This document shows, in pieces, positions 6,351 to 12,203 of a stretch of DNA of 16,342 nucleotides. A model generated the notes under the pieces. That model saw only the letters and a list, made by a program, of their open reading frames with translations. It ran no database searches and was not told where the DNA came from. Source of the DNA: Oligoflexia bacterium (GTDB lineage Bacteria; Bdellovibrionota; Bdellovibrionia; Bdellovibrionales; UBA1609); the NCBI GenBank assembly GCA_026914095.1, contig JAPPIY010000315.1, positions 1 through 16,342 on the forward strand. Direction: 5' to 3'. Numbering within the stretch: position 1 is the stretch's first letter; each line of letters starts with the position of its first letter. Position numbers and translations under genes: made by a program.

Positions 6351-7478
6351 ATGAGACAAATTTTATCGGATTACAGTTTTAGTCAGATTCCGTTTGATGA
6401 TATTGAAAGATTGGGACAGGCCAGCCTTCTTCACAGAGACCTCTTTTGTGTGAGCTGGCTGTTAGGCCGTTTTTGCAATTACAAATGCTCTTACTGTTGG
6501 CCTTATGCCCGCTCTTCTATTAGAGATCATCGCCCTCTTTCTCTTCTTATAAAAACAATGGATGAGATTAAAAGGCAGGCTCGTGAAAGAGGCTTTAATT
6601 CCTTTCACTTTTCTTTTAGCGGAGGGGAGCCTACCCTTCATAAGGGCTATCTTGAGCTTTTAGAGCATTACTCTGGAGATGTGAATAACAGCAACTATCA
6701 GTCTGTTCACATGACAAGCAATTTAAGCCCTGGTTTCAAATGGTTTGAAAAATACAGTCAAGCCGTTCAATCTCTACACCGCGTCTCTGTCACAGCCTCT
6801 TTTCATAAGGAATTTGCCAAAAGGGAGGTTTTCGCTGATAAAATTAAATTTTTACAAGAGCGGGATATTCAAGTGACAATCAATATGGTTATGGCGCCAA
6901 AGCAATTTGAAGAATTGTGGGAAGATGCCTGTTACTTTCATCAAAGAGAGATCAATGTCACTTTAAAGCCGCAAAGCGATCCGAAAGCTCAAAAAGTGGT
7001 GGAGGGGTACAGCCCTTCTATGTTTAAAAAGTTGAGGGAGGGATTGCCTCAAAGGGATTATGTGGGAGAGCTTTTAAGAAAAAAATCTAAAAAATCCTAT
7101 CGGCCTAAAGCTAAGTGGATGAGCGGCTTTCCCTCTCATAAAAGTCAAGTTTTTCAAGTGGAGTTGACAGACTCTAAAGGGAACACTTGGTATATGGATC
7201 AAGCGGAGAGATTTAATGCTTTTAATTTTAACCGATTTAGAGGCTGGGAGTGCTCTTCCGGCTATAGAAGCTTAATCATTAGAGAGCCAGATGGATTTAT
7301 TAAAAGAAGCTATAGCTGTTCAGATAAACCCTTGGGTCATATTGAAACTGGTTTTAAGCTTTTTGATCGTCCGGAGGTTTGCATGACTAACAGCTGTGTC
7401 TCCAGCGCTGACAGCAAAATTCCTAAAAGAAAAAAGGGAAGTCTTTTGCCTCTTTGGCCTAATACAATTAAAGGTTAA
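6351..7478 (+). CDS. Radical SAM protein with SPASM-like C-terminal cysteines
   Basis: This 375-residue protein has the radical SAM cluster motif CNYKCSYC (C42, C46, C49), the AdoMet-binding FSFSGGEPTLH (87-97) and a TSN strand at 122-124. Residues 150-250 complete the partial barrel. The C-terminal part has WEC (301) followed by a strand-turn IREPDGFIKRSYSC (310-323), then C344 and C349, a spacing that suits an auxiliary iron-sulfur site of the SPASM or twitch kind. Such enzymes modify peptides, sugars or cofactors by radical chemistry in the cytoplasm. It is the first gene of a two-gene unit with another radical SAM gene 36 bp downstream. The start at 6351 is the first ATG, with a weak ribosome site. 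The enzyme class is firm, the substrate is unknown. Confidence 0.88.
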   Translation: MRQILSDYSFSQIPFDDIERLGQASLLHRDLFCVSWLLGRFCNYKCSYCWPYARSSIRDHRPLSLLIKTMDEIKRQARERGFNSFHFSFSGGEPTLHKGYLELLEHYSGDVNNSNYQSVHMTSNLSPGFKWFEKYSQAVQSLHRVSVTASFHKEFAKREVFADKIKFLQERDIQVTINMVMAPKQFEELWEDACYFHQREINVTLKPQSDPKAQKVVEGYSPSMFKKLREGLPQRDYVGELLRKKSKKSYRPKAKWMSGFPSHKSQVFQVELTDSKGNTWYMDQAERFNAFNFNRFRGWECSSGYRSLIIREPDGFIKRSYSCSDKPLGHIETGFKLFDRPEVCMTNSCVSSADSKIPKRKKGSLLPLWPNTIKG

Positions 7479-7514
7479 ATTTCAGCTTGTAAAAAATAAG
7501 TAAATTAAAAGAGC

Positions 7515-8600
7515 ATGTATCAATACTCTCAAATTAAAACAGTTCATTTAGAACTCAGCTCTAAATGCAATGCCTCCTGCCCCATGTGTTTGAGAAACAT
7601 TTGTGGAGGGGCTTTAAATCCACAGCTTCCTCTCACAGAGCTTTCTCTTGAAGATATTAAGCGGATTATGCCTTTAGATTTTGTTAAGCAGTTAAAAAGA
7701 ATTTATATGTGCGGGAACTATGGAGATCCTATTATTGCCAGAGACACTTTAGAAATTTTCAAGTTTTTTCGTTCAGAAAATCCCTCCTTAAATCTTTCTC
7801 TTTTTACAAATGCTGGGGCCAAAAGCTCAAGTTGGTGGAGAGAATTGGCGAGAGTGGCCAACAGCGTTCATTTTAGCATAGACGGTCTGGAAGACACAAA
7901 TTCCATTTATCGCCGAGGGACTGATTATAAAAAAATTATGGAGAATGCGGAAAGTTATATCAAAGAAGGGGGATATGCAATATGGGATTTTATTGTATTT
8001 CATCACAATGAGCAGGAAGTAGAGACAGCTAAGAGCTTGGCTAAAGAAATGGGCTTTGCGGAGTTTGTAATTAAAAAAACAGGACGATTTTTTAGCAATC
8101 AAAAATCCCAAGTTAAAACAGAACAGATTATTTTGGATAAAAAGGGGAACCCTGACGGCGCGCTGGAAATGCCAAAAAATCCAAAGTATCAAAACCGCTC
8201 CTTACAAAAGGAAGAAGAGCTGTCTAAAAAACATGGCAGTCTTCATAACTATCTCAATCAAACAAAAGTTTTTTGTAAAGTGAGCAGGGAAAAAAGTCTT
8301 TATTTAAGCGCAGAGGCTTTTGTTTTTCCCTGTTGCTGGACAGCCAATCAGCTTTACCCTTGGTATTTTAAAAGAAACAGCAGTCAAATATGGAAAATGA
8401 TAGAGCAATTGCCTGAAAAAGAAGACAGCTTAAACGCTAAGAAATATTCCATTCAAGAAATTGTGCAAGGAGATTTTTTTCAAAAAATGATTCCCAACAG
8501 CTGGCTGGCTAAAGACATCACAAGGGATAAATTAAGAGTTTGCGCTAAAACCTGTGGACAGGATTTTAATCCTTTTGCCGATCAGTTTGTATCTGGTTGA
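7515..8600 (+). CDS. Radical SAM protein with C-terminal CC and CxxxC motifs
   Basis: This 361-residue protein has its radical SAM motif close to the N-terminus, CNASCPMC (C18, C22, C25). MCGNYGDPIIA (65-75) stands where GGEP normally lies and HFSIDGLEDTNSIYRRG (119-135) follows, typical of a subgroup of SPASM-type radical SAM enzymes. Likely auxiliary-cluster cysteines are C254, C273, C274, C343 and C347; VFPCCW (270-275) is the usual SPASM-style strand. It is probably co-transcribed with the radical SAM gene 36 bp upstream. The start at 7515 is preceded by AAAAGAGC, a modest ribosome site. The gene converges on the prepilin-like gene, with only 10 bp between stop codons and no terminator visible. 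The substrate is unknown; partnership with its neighbour is inferred from spacing. Confidence 0.88.
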   Translation: MYQYSQIKTVHLELSSKCNASCPMCLRNICGGALNPQLPLTELSLEDIKRIMPLDFVKQLKRIYMCGNYGDPIIARDTLEIFKFFRSENPSLNLSLFTNAGAKSSSWWRELARVANSVHFSIDGLEDTNSIYRRGTDYKKIMENAESYIKEGGYAIWDFIVFHHNEQEVETAKSLAKEMGFAEFVIKKTGRFFSNQKSQVKTEQIILDKKGNPDGALEMPKNPKYQNRSLQKEEELSKKHGSLHNYLNQTKVFCKVSREKSLYLSAEAFVFPCCWTANQLYPWYFKRNSSQIWKMIEQLPEKEDSLNAKKYSIQEIVQGDFFQKMIPNSWLAKDITRDKLRVCAKTCGQDFNPFADQFVSG

Positions 8601-8610
8601 AATTTCTATT

Positions 8611-9132
8611 TTAGTTGCATGTAAAATCTGTAGCAGTGGCGCTGTTATAAGTAACTGTGATTGGAATTTCCATTATACGATTAAAAGTAGGAATGTTATT
8701 AACCTTAGATTGAGAAATTAAGGCTAATGACCATTGTTTAGTACAAGGGCCAGAGCAACTGCATGAAGCCTCACTGCATTTTAATTCAAAATAGGTCAGT
8801 CCTTCAATTCCGTATTTCGTTTGAAGATTGCTAGCCGTCAGATCAACAATTCTTCCTGTTCCTGCTCTAATTTCATAAAGCTTGTGTTTCGCTCCTGCTT
8901 GTATATATGAAGCTGTTGGATTTAAAGTGTCCTTACAGTAAGAGCTATTATTCATAGCATTTCCTAGAAGACCAATTAAAATGGCTCGCTGGGCTTGTTT
9001 CTCTAATTGACTGATTTGACTGTTCATATGAACAAAAAGCTTGGTGAGGCTTATTATAACGATAAGACCTATTGCCGCCGCTACCAGAACTCCCATTATA
9101 GAAAAAGCTTTGTCGTTGTTGATAAATTTCAT
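8611..9132 (-). CDS. Type IV prepilin-like protein, possibly a minor pilin
   Basis: This 173-residue protein has a short basic leader (MKFINNDKA) and then FSIMGVLVAAAIGLIVI, the hydrophobic N-terminal helix of a type IV pilin or pseudopilin, continuing to about residue 35. A prepilin peptidase would cut between A9 and F10, with Ala rather than the usual Gly at -1. The normally conserved Glu at mature position 5 is Gly, which occurs in some minor pilins that sit at the fibre tip. Six cysteines lie in the globular domain (66, 119, 124, 126, 130, 172), four of them clustered. I prefer the ATG at 9132 over the TTG one codon earlier, because AGGA lies five bases upstream of it. No other pilus gene is in the window, and the upstream flank is a dispersed element. 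Confidence 0.7.
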   Translation of the reverse strand: MKFINNDKAFSIMGVLVAAAIGLIVIISLTKLFVHMNSQISQLEKQAQRAILIGLLGNAMNNSSYCKDTLNPTASYIQAGAKHKLYEIRAGTGRIVDLTASNLQTKYGIEGLTYFELKCSEASCSCSGPCTKQWSLALISQSKVNNIPTFNRIMEIPITVTYNSATATDFTCN

Positions 9133-9153
9133 CAATATCCTAATTGTTTAACA

Positions 9154-9248
9154 TATACTGACCCTGTTTGAAAATTTAGCACAACAGTCATTCCCGCGCA
9201 AGCGGGAATCTCCAGAACAGACTTCAAAACTCAAACCGGATCGGTATA
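9154..9248. repeat. Dispersed hairpin element, copy A (best preserved)
   Basis: This 95-bp unit has a left end tatactgaccctgtttgaaa (9154-9173), a right end ctcaaaccggatcggtata (9230-9248) and the central hairpin ATTCCCGCGCAAGCGGGAAT (9190-9209), with an 8-bp perfect stem and a 4-base loop. GTC before the stem and CTCC after it recur in copies B and C. It lies between the prepilin-like gene, whose promoter side it occupies, and the end of the small membrane protein gene. Confidence 0.8.
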
Positions 9249-9288
9249 ATTTAATCAAATATCTGCTAAAAATCGTATTTTTTTCATT

Positions 9289-9750
9289 TTAATCAGAGGC
9301 TTTGATAAGTAAGGGATCAGAAAACTCAATTTCCTTGTTTTTCACCCTAAAGTTTTGGATTTGCCAGACCTGATTTTGAATTTTCTTTAACAGCGCGGAG
9401 CCTGCGAGCAATGCCTCTCCCCCGGTTTCCCCTTCTGTTGTTAAAGAGTAACTGAAGAAGATTTTTATTTCACTTGGTTTGGCTGTTTTTTTTGTCCAAA
9501 CTTTGTGAAAGCTTATTTCTTTCACTTCTGGATGTTGTTTTTCAATAAAACCTGAAAGAAGGTTTTGAAATTCCGTTTGTAAAAAGCTGTGAATTTTTTC
9601 TTCTTCTTGAATTTGAAAAGAAGGTTTAGAGAGGTAAAACCAAGTGAAAACTAATAGAAGTATAAAAGCTAAAACTGTAAAAAAAGCTGGAGACGCTATT
9701 TTATTTTTTGAGTTAGAAAGAATAAACAAGCTTTTTAGTTTATTTAGCAT
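9289..9750 (-). CDS. Small single-pass membrane protein of unknown function
   Basis: I do not recognise this protein. From the ATG at 9750 it has 153 residues: a basic N-terminal tail of 20, one membrane helix (PAFFTVLAFILLLVFTWFYL, 21-40), and a soluble domain of about 110 residues, presumably outside the membrane. It has no cysteine. A GEALLAGSALLKK stretch (111-123) and VWQIQNF (128-134) suggest a helix-strand fold such as NTF2-like, but weakly. An in-frame upstream start at 9804 would add 18 residues and overlap the hydrolase gene by 35 bp. I prefer 9750, because TTGGAG lies eight bases before it. It follows the fumarylacetoacetate hydrolase gene by 19 bp and is probably in the same transcript, though nothing links its function to tyrosine breakdown. 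Confidence 0.65.
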   Translation of the reverse strand: MLNKLKSLFILSNSKNKIASPAFFTVLAFILLLVFTWFYLSKPSFQIQEEEKIHSFLQTEFQNLLSGFIEKQHPEVKEISFHKVWTKKTAKPSEIKIFFSYSLTTEGETGGEALLAGSALLKKIQNQVWQIQNFRVKNKEIEFSDPLLIKASD

Positions 9751-9769
9751 TTTCTTTTCTCCAATTTTA

Positions 9770-10744
9770 TCAAATGGCTTTGACCTTTTGTGAAATGGCC
9801 CCAAAAATATCCTGTCCCTTTTTATCTAACATTTTGATCTCTATGTGGTGTGCTTCTTTCATAAAAGCCTGCTGGGCTGAGCCTGTTTGAATTTTTTCTA
9901 AAGTTCGTTTTTCCACCAAACAACTGCTTCCTTTAGCAGGGTCTTCATTGGAGACTGTGCCGCTTCCTATAATTGTTCCCGCTGCGAGTTTTCTGGTTTT
10001 CGCGCAATGAGAAATCAGTTCAGCGAAATTAAAATGCATTTCTCCAGCATGGGCTTTTCCAAAAAACTCTCCGTTAAAATTCACAAGCAGAGGCAAGTGA
10101 ATACGCCCTTCTTTCCAGCTGTCCCCCAGCTCTTCTTGAGTGACCGCAAAAGGCGCAAAGGCAGAAGAAGGCTTGCTCTGTAAAAAGCCAAAGCCTCTTT
10201 TCAGCTCTTCTAAGGCTATTGCTCTTAGGGAAACATCATTCACCAGCAAAAATAAGATAATATGCTTGTGAGCGTCTTGAATACTGACCCCCATTGGAAC
10301 ATCATCCACCACAACAGCCACTTCTCCTTCAAAATCAGTTCCGTTGGAAAAAGAGCTTTGGGGAATATCTTCAGTCGGGGCTAAAAAACTGTCTCCAGCT
10401 CCTTGATAGACCAGAGGAATGGTCGTCAAAGTTTCAGGCAAAGGGGCCTTTCTGGACTTTCTGACCAGTTTAATATGTTGAATAAAAGTAGAGCCGTCAA
10501 TCCATTGGAAAGTTCTTGGCAAAGGAGACAAAAATTCCTTTTCCTTCACATCTTGGGCAGGAGCTTGACCTAGATTTAGCTTTTTGTAGAGCTCTTTCAG
10601 TTTGGGCTGAACTTCGGTCCAATTTTCAACAGCTGTTCTCAAATTAGGGGCTATTTGCTCCGCTGAAGTCCATTTTTTATTGTCTTTTGAGACAACAACT
10701 AATTTTCCATCTCTGGAGGAAGACTTTAAAGTTCCTAATTTCAA
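9770..10744 (-). CDS. fahA: Fumarylacetoacetate hydrolase (fumarylacetoacetase)
   Basis: This enzyme cleaves fumarylacetoacetate to fumarate and acetoacetate, the last step of tyrosine degradation. The 324-residue protein matches the bacterial family throughout: MKLGTLK at the N-terminus, WIDGSTFIQHIKLVRKSR (81-98), PLVYQG (110-115), the metal-binding DFEGEVAVVV (137-146, E139 and E141), VNDVSLR (168-174, D170), KPSSAFAPF (191-199) and GSGTVSN (261-267). Length is normal for the bacterial form. The start is a TTG at 10744, chosen because the family N-terminus begins exactly there and AAGGA lies about seven bases upstream. It is the middle of three close minus-strand genes and lies about 430 bp from the plus-strand isomerase that makes its substrate, so the pathway is split between two transcription units. 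Confidence 0.93.
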   Translation of the reverse strand: MKLGTLKSSSRDGKLVVVSKDNKKWTSAEQIAPNLRTAVENWTEVQPKLKELYKKLNLGQAPAQDVKEKEFLSPLPRTFQWIDGSTFIQHIKLVRKSRKAPLPETLTTIPLVYQGAGDSFLAPTEDIPQSSFSNGTDFEGEVAVVVDDVPMGVSIQDAHKHIILFLLVNDVSLRAIALEELKRGFGFLQSKPSSAFAPFAVTQEELGDSWKEGRIHLPLLVNFNGEFFGKAHAGEMHFNFAELISHCAKTRKLAAGTIIGSGTVSNEDPAKGSSCLVEKRTLEKIQTGSAQQAFMKEAHHIEIKMLDKKGQDIFGAISQKVKAI

Positions 10745-10773
10745 CGCTTTTTCCTTTTGTAAATAGAATCTGA

Positions 10774-11088
10774 TTATTTATTTAAAAGCTTATCTATTTT
10801 TTGGTCAAGAGCTTTTATGTCTTCTTTAACTTCTTTAATATCTGCCCGCAAGTCTTCTTTGACTGCGGCAATTTCCGCCTGTAAGTCTTCTTTGACTGAT
10901 TTAACTTCTGAACTGAGAGATTCCAATCGGCCTTCATTTCTAGCGATTTTTGAATCCATTGACCAGCCAACCCCTATAAAGCAGATAATAAGTCCAGCTG
11001 ATAAAGTTATGGCGAAGGTTCTAATAGGCTCTTTAGAATTTATTTTTTCAAGGCTGTCTTGAGGACCTGTTAAAATTTTAGCTGACAT
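10774..11088 (-). CDS. Small membrane-anchored coiled-coil protein with 11-residue repeats
   Basis: This 104-residue protein has a soluble N-terminus, one membrane helix (about 23-43) and a highly charged C-terminal coiled coil (46-104). The coil contains three 11-residue repeats, VKEDLQAEIAA (65-75), VKEDLRADIKE (76-86) and VKEDIKALDQK (87-97), a hendecad pattern that gives a right-handed or straight coil. The DNA shows the same 33-bp period (for example aagtcttctttgactg at 10850 and 10883), so the coil grew by recent tandem duplication. It starts 87 bp from the divergent isomerase gene and ends 29 bp before the hydrolase gene, so it could be first in that transcript. I do not recognise a specific function; a scaffold or membrane-tether role would be guesswork. 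Confidence 0.7.
   Translation of the reverse strand: MSAKILTGPQDSLEKINSKEPIRTFAITLSAGLIICFIGVGWSMDSKIARNEGRLESLSSEVKSVKEDLQAEIAAVKEDLRADIKEVKEDIKALDQKIDKLLNK
10817..10898. repeat. 33-bp tandem repeat inside the coiled-coil gene
   Basis: The motif rtgtcttctttraCt or close variants begins at 10817, 10850 and 10883, exactly 33 bp apart. The latter two copies share aagtcttctttgactg. Each unit encodes one hendecad of the coiled coil, so this locus could change length by slippage or unequal recombination in whole 11-residue steps. Confidence 0.7.
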
Positions 11089-11138
11089 GCCTTGAAGTAT
11101 AACATAGAGGAACTGGAAAGTAAAATGTTTTTTTATGA

Positions 11139-11167
11139 TTGACTGGCTTTTTTAAAGAAACTACCCT
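11139..11167 (+). promoter_or_regulatory. Weak candidate promoter of maiA
   Basis: TTGACT at 11139-11144, a good -35, stands 17 bases before TACCCT (11162-11167), a poor -10. The ATG at 11176 follows eight bases later, which would make the transcript nearly leaderless. Confidence 0.25.
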
Positions 11168-11175
11168 CTTTAAAG

Positions 11176-11826
11176 ATGGACTCTTTGATGCTTTATAGTT
11201 ATTATCGCTCTTCTTCAGCTTATCGTGTCCGCATTGCGCTTTATTTTAAAAAAATAGAATTTCATTACCAAGCCGTTCATTTGTTAAAAGAGGGGGGAGA
11301 GCAGTTTCAAGACAGCTTTAAAAAGATAAACCCTTTGTCTCAGGTTCCCTGTTTAAAACATAAAGATAAAGTTTTAACTCAGTCTTTGCCTATTCTTCTT
11401 TATTTAGAAGAGTTACAGCCAGAGCTGGCTTTGCTGCCTAAAAATCCTTTTCAAAAAGCTGAAATTTTGTCTTTTTGTGAGATGATAAACTCTGGCATCC
11501 AGCCTTTACAAAACCTGTCTGTTTTAAAATATATTGAAAGTAAAATTCAATCTGATAAATTAAAATGGTCTCAGTATTGGATTGAAAAGGGACTGACAGC
11601 TTGTGAAGCTTTTTTGAAGAATAAATCGGGAGCTTTTTGTTTTTCTAATCAAGTCACTTTAGCGGATTTATTTTTGATTCCGCAGTTGTATAATGCCAAC
11701 AGGTTTCAAGTGAATATACGGCAGTTTCCCACTCTTGAACAAATAAATAAAAACTGTCTTTTAGAAGAGTATTTTCAAAAGGCCTTGCCTGAAAACCAGC
11801 CAGATGTCCCGCCACCACTCAAATAA
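11176..11826 (+). CDS. maiA: Maleylacetoacetate isomerase (zeta-class glutathione transferase)
   Basis: This protein isomerises maleylacetoacetate to fumarylacetoacetate using glutathione. The 216-residue length is typical. The thioredoxin-like N-domain has YYRSSSAYRVRIAL (9-22), INPLSQVPCL (51-60) with the cis-proline before C59, and LTQSLPILLYLEE (67-79) for glutathione binding. The helical C-domain has IQPLQNLSVLKY (108-119) and TLADLFLIPQLYNANRF (161-177), all zeta-class marks. The usual SSCSWRVRIAL motif here reads SSSAYRVRIAL, so the cysteine is replaced by serine. The first ATG is at 11176; ATG 11188 (residue 5) has GGA seven bases upstream and would also preserve the fold, so the exact start is open. 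The gene faces away from the coiled-coil gene and precedes hpd by 377 bp. Confidence 0.92.
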   Translation: MDSLMLYSYYRSSSAYRVRIALYFKKIEFHYQAVHLLKEGGEQFQDSFKKINPLSQVPCLKHKDKVLTQSLPILLYLEELQPELALLPKNPFQKAEILSFCEMINSGIQPLQNLSVLKYIESKIQSDKLKWSQYWIEKGLTACEAFLKNKSGAFCFSNQVTLADLFLIPQLYNANRFQVNIRQFPTLEQINKNCLLEEYFQKALPENQPDVPPPLK

Positions 11827-11857
11827 AGCTAAACTCTGAACCGATCATTCAAAACTG

Positions 11858-11952
11858 AAAATAAAAGCTCAAAATTCAGTCCAAAGTTTTGCCACAGGGC
11901 AACTTTCAGTCGCCCTATGTTCAAATCCGAACTCGTTTTGAGCCTTTATTTT
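11858..11952. repeat. 95-bp imperfect palindrome after maiA
   Basis: AAAATAAAAGCTCAAAA (11858-11874) pairs with TTTTGAGCCTTTATTTT (11936-11952) at 16 of 17 positions, and pairing resumes inside, ending with AGGGC (11896-11900) and GCCCT (11912-11916). It begins 31 bases after the maiA stop, so it may end or stabilise that transcript. It shares CTCAAAATTCAG with the stem-loop at 1572-1653. The rest of the 377-bp gap to hpd holds the candidate regulatory sites listed separately. Confidence 0.6.
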
Positions 11953-12015
11953 ATACAACTTTAAATGATCAGCTTGTCTTCAGTTAAAAATCAGATCAAA
12001 AGTTTTAGGTATATA

Positions 12016-12040
12016 TTGTGTCACAAAACACCCTGTGATC
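12016..12040. promoter_or_regulatory. Candidate operator upstream of hpd
   Basis: TTGTGTCACAA (12016-12026) is a near-palindrome and TCACA (12021-12025) is mirrored by TGTGA (12034-12038). The heptamer GATCACA at 12130-12136 is the reverse complement of TGTGATC at 12034-12040. Such symmetric clusters suit a regulator of the tyrosine pathway, but I cannot name one. Confidence 0.25.
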
Positions 12041-12167
12041 TTAAATTTGCGCTTGTTTTAGTTTTTCGTTGTAAATGGATGAATCACTATAATTTATTGA
12101 AGTTACTAGTCATTTTTAGTTAAAATTCGGATCACAAAATAGAAAAACTTAAAGAGACTAAAAAAAC

Positions 12168-12195
12168 TTGTAAATTTTAAAAATCTATTTATAAT
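12168..12195 (+). promoter_or_regulatory. Promoter of hpd, probably leaderless
   Basis: TTGTAA (12168-12173) and a perfect TATAAT (12190-12195) are separated by 16 bases. The ATG follows the -10 by eight bases, so transcription would start at or within two bases of the start codon. No Shine-Dalgarno precedes hpd, which agrees with a leaderless message. A second perfect TATAAT at 12088-12093 has no good -35. Confidence 0.5.
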
Positions 12196-12203
12196 CAGTT
12201 AGT

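Noticed and set aside
7827..8192. 121-codon frame opposite the third radical SAM gene
   Set aside because: It lies inside a clear gene; its composition (many Phe and Ile) is what the complement of Lys-rich coding gives.
1352..9209. CRISPR array built from the repeated CCCGC hairpins
   Set aside because: The copies are hundreds to thousands of bases apart, differ in length and lack regular spacers and cas genes.
9751..9804. Upstream start extending the small membrane protein by 18 residues
   Set aside because: It overlaps the hydrolase gene by 35 bp and has no better ribosome site, whereas ATG 9750 has TTGGAG at a good distance.
10817..11062. 81-codon frame opposite the coiled-coil gene
   Set aside because: Its apparent repeats (SSLTSLISAR type) only mirror the 33-bp repeat of the real gene.
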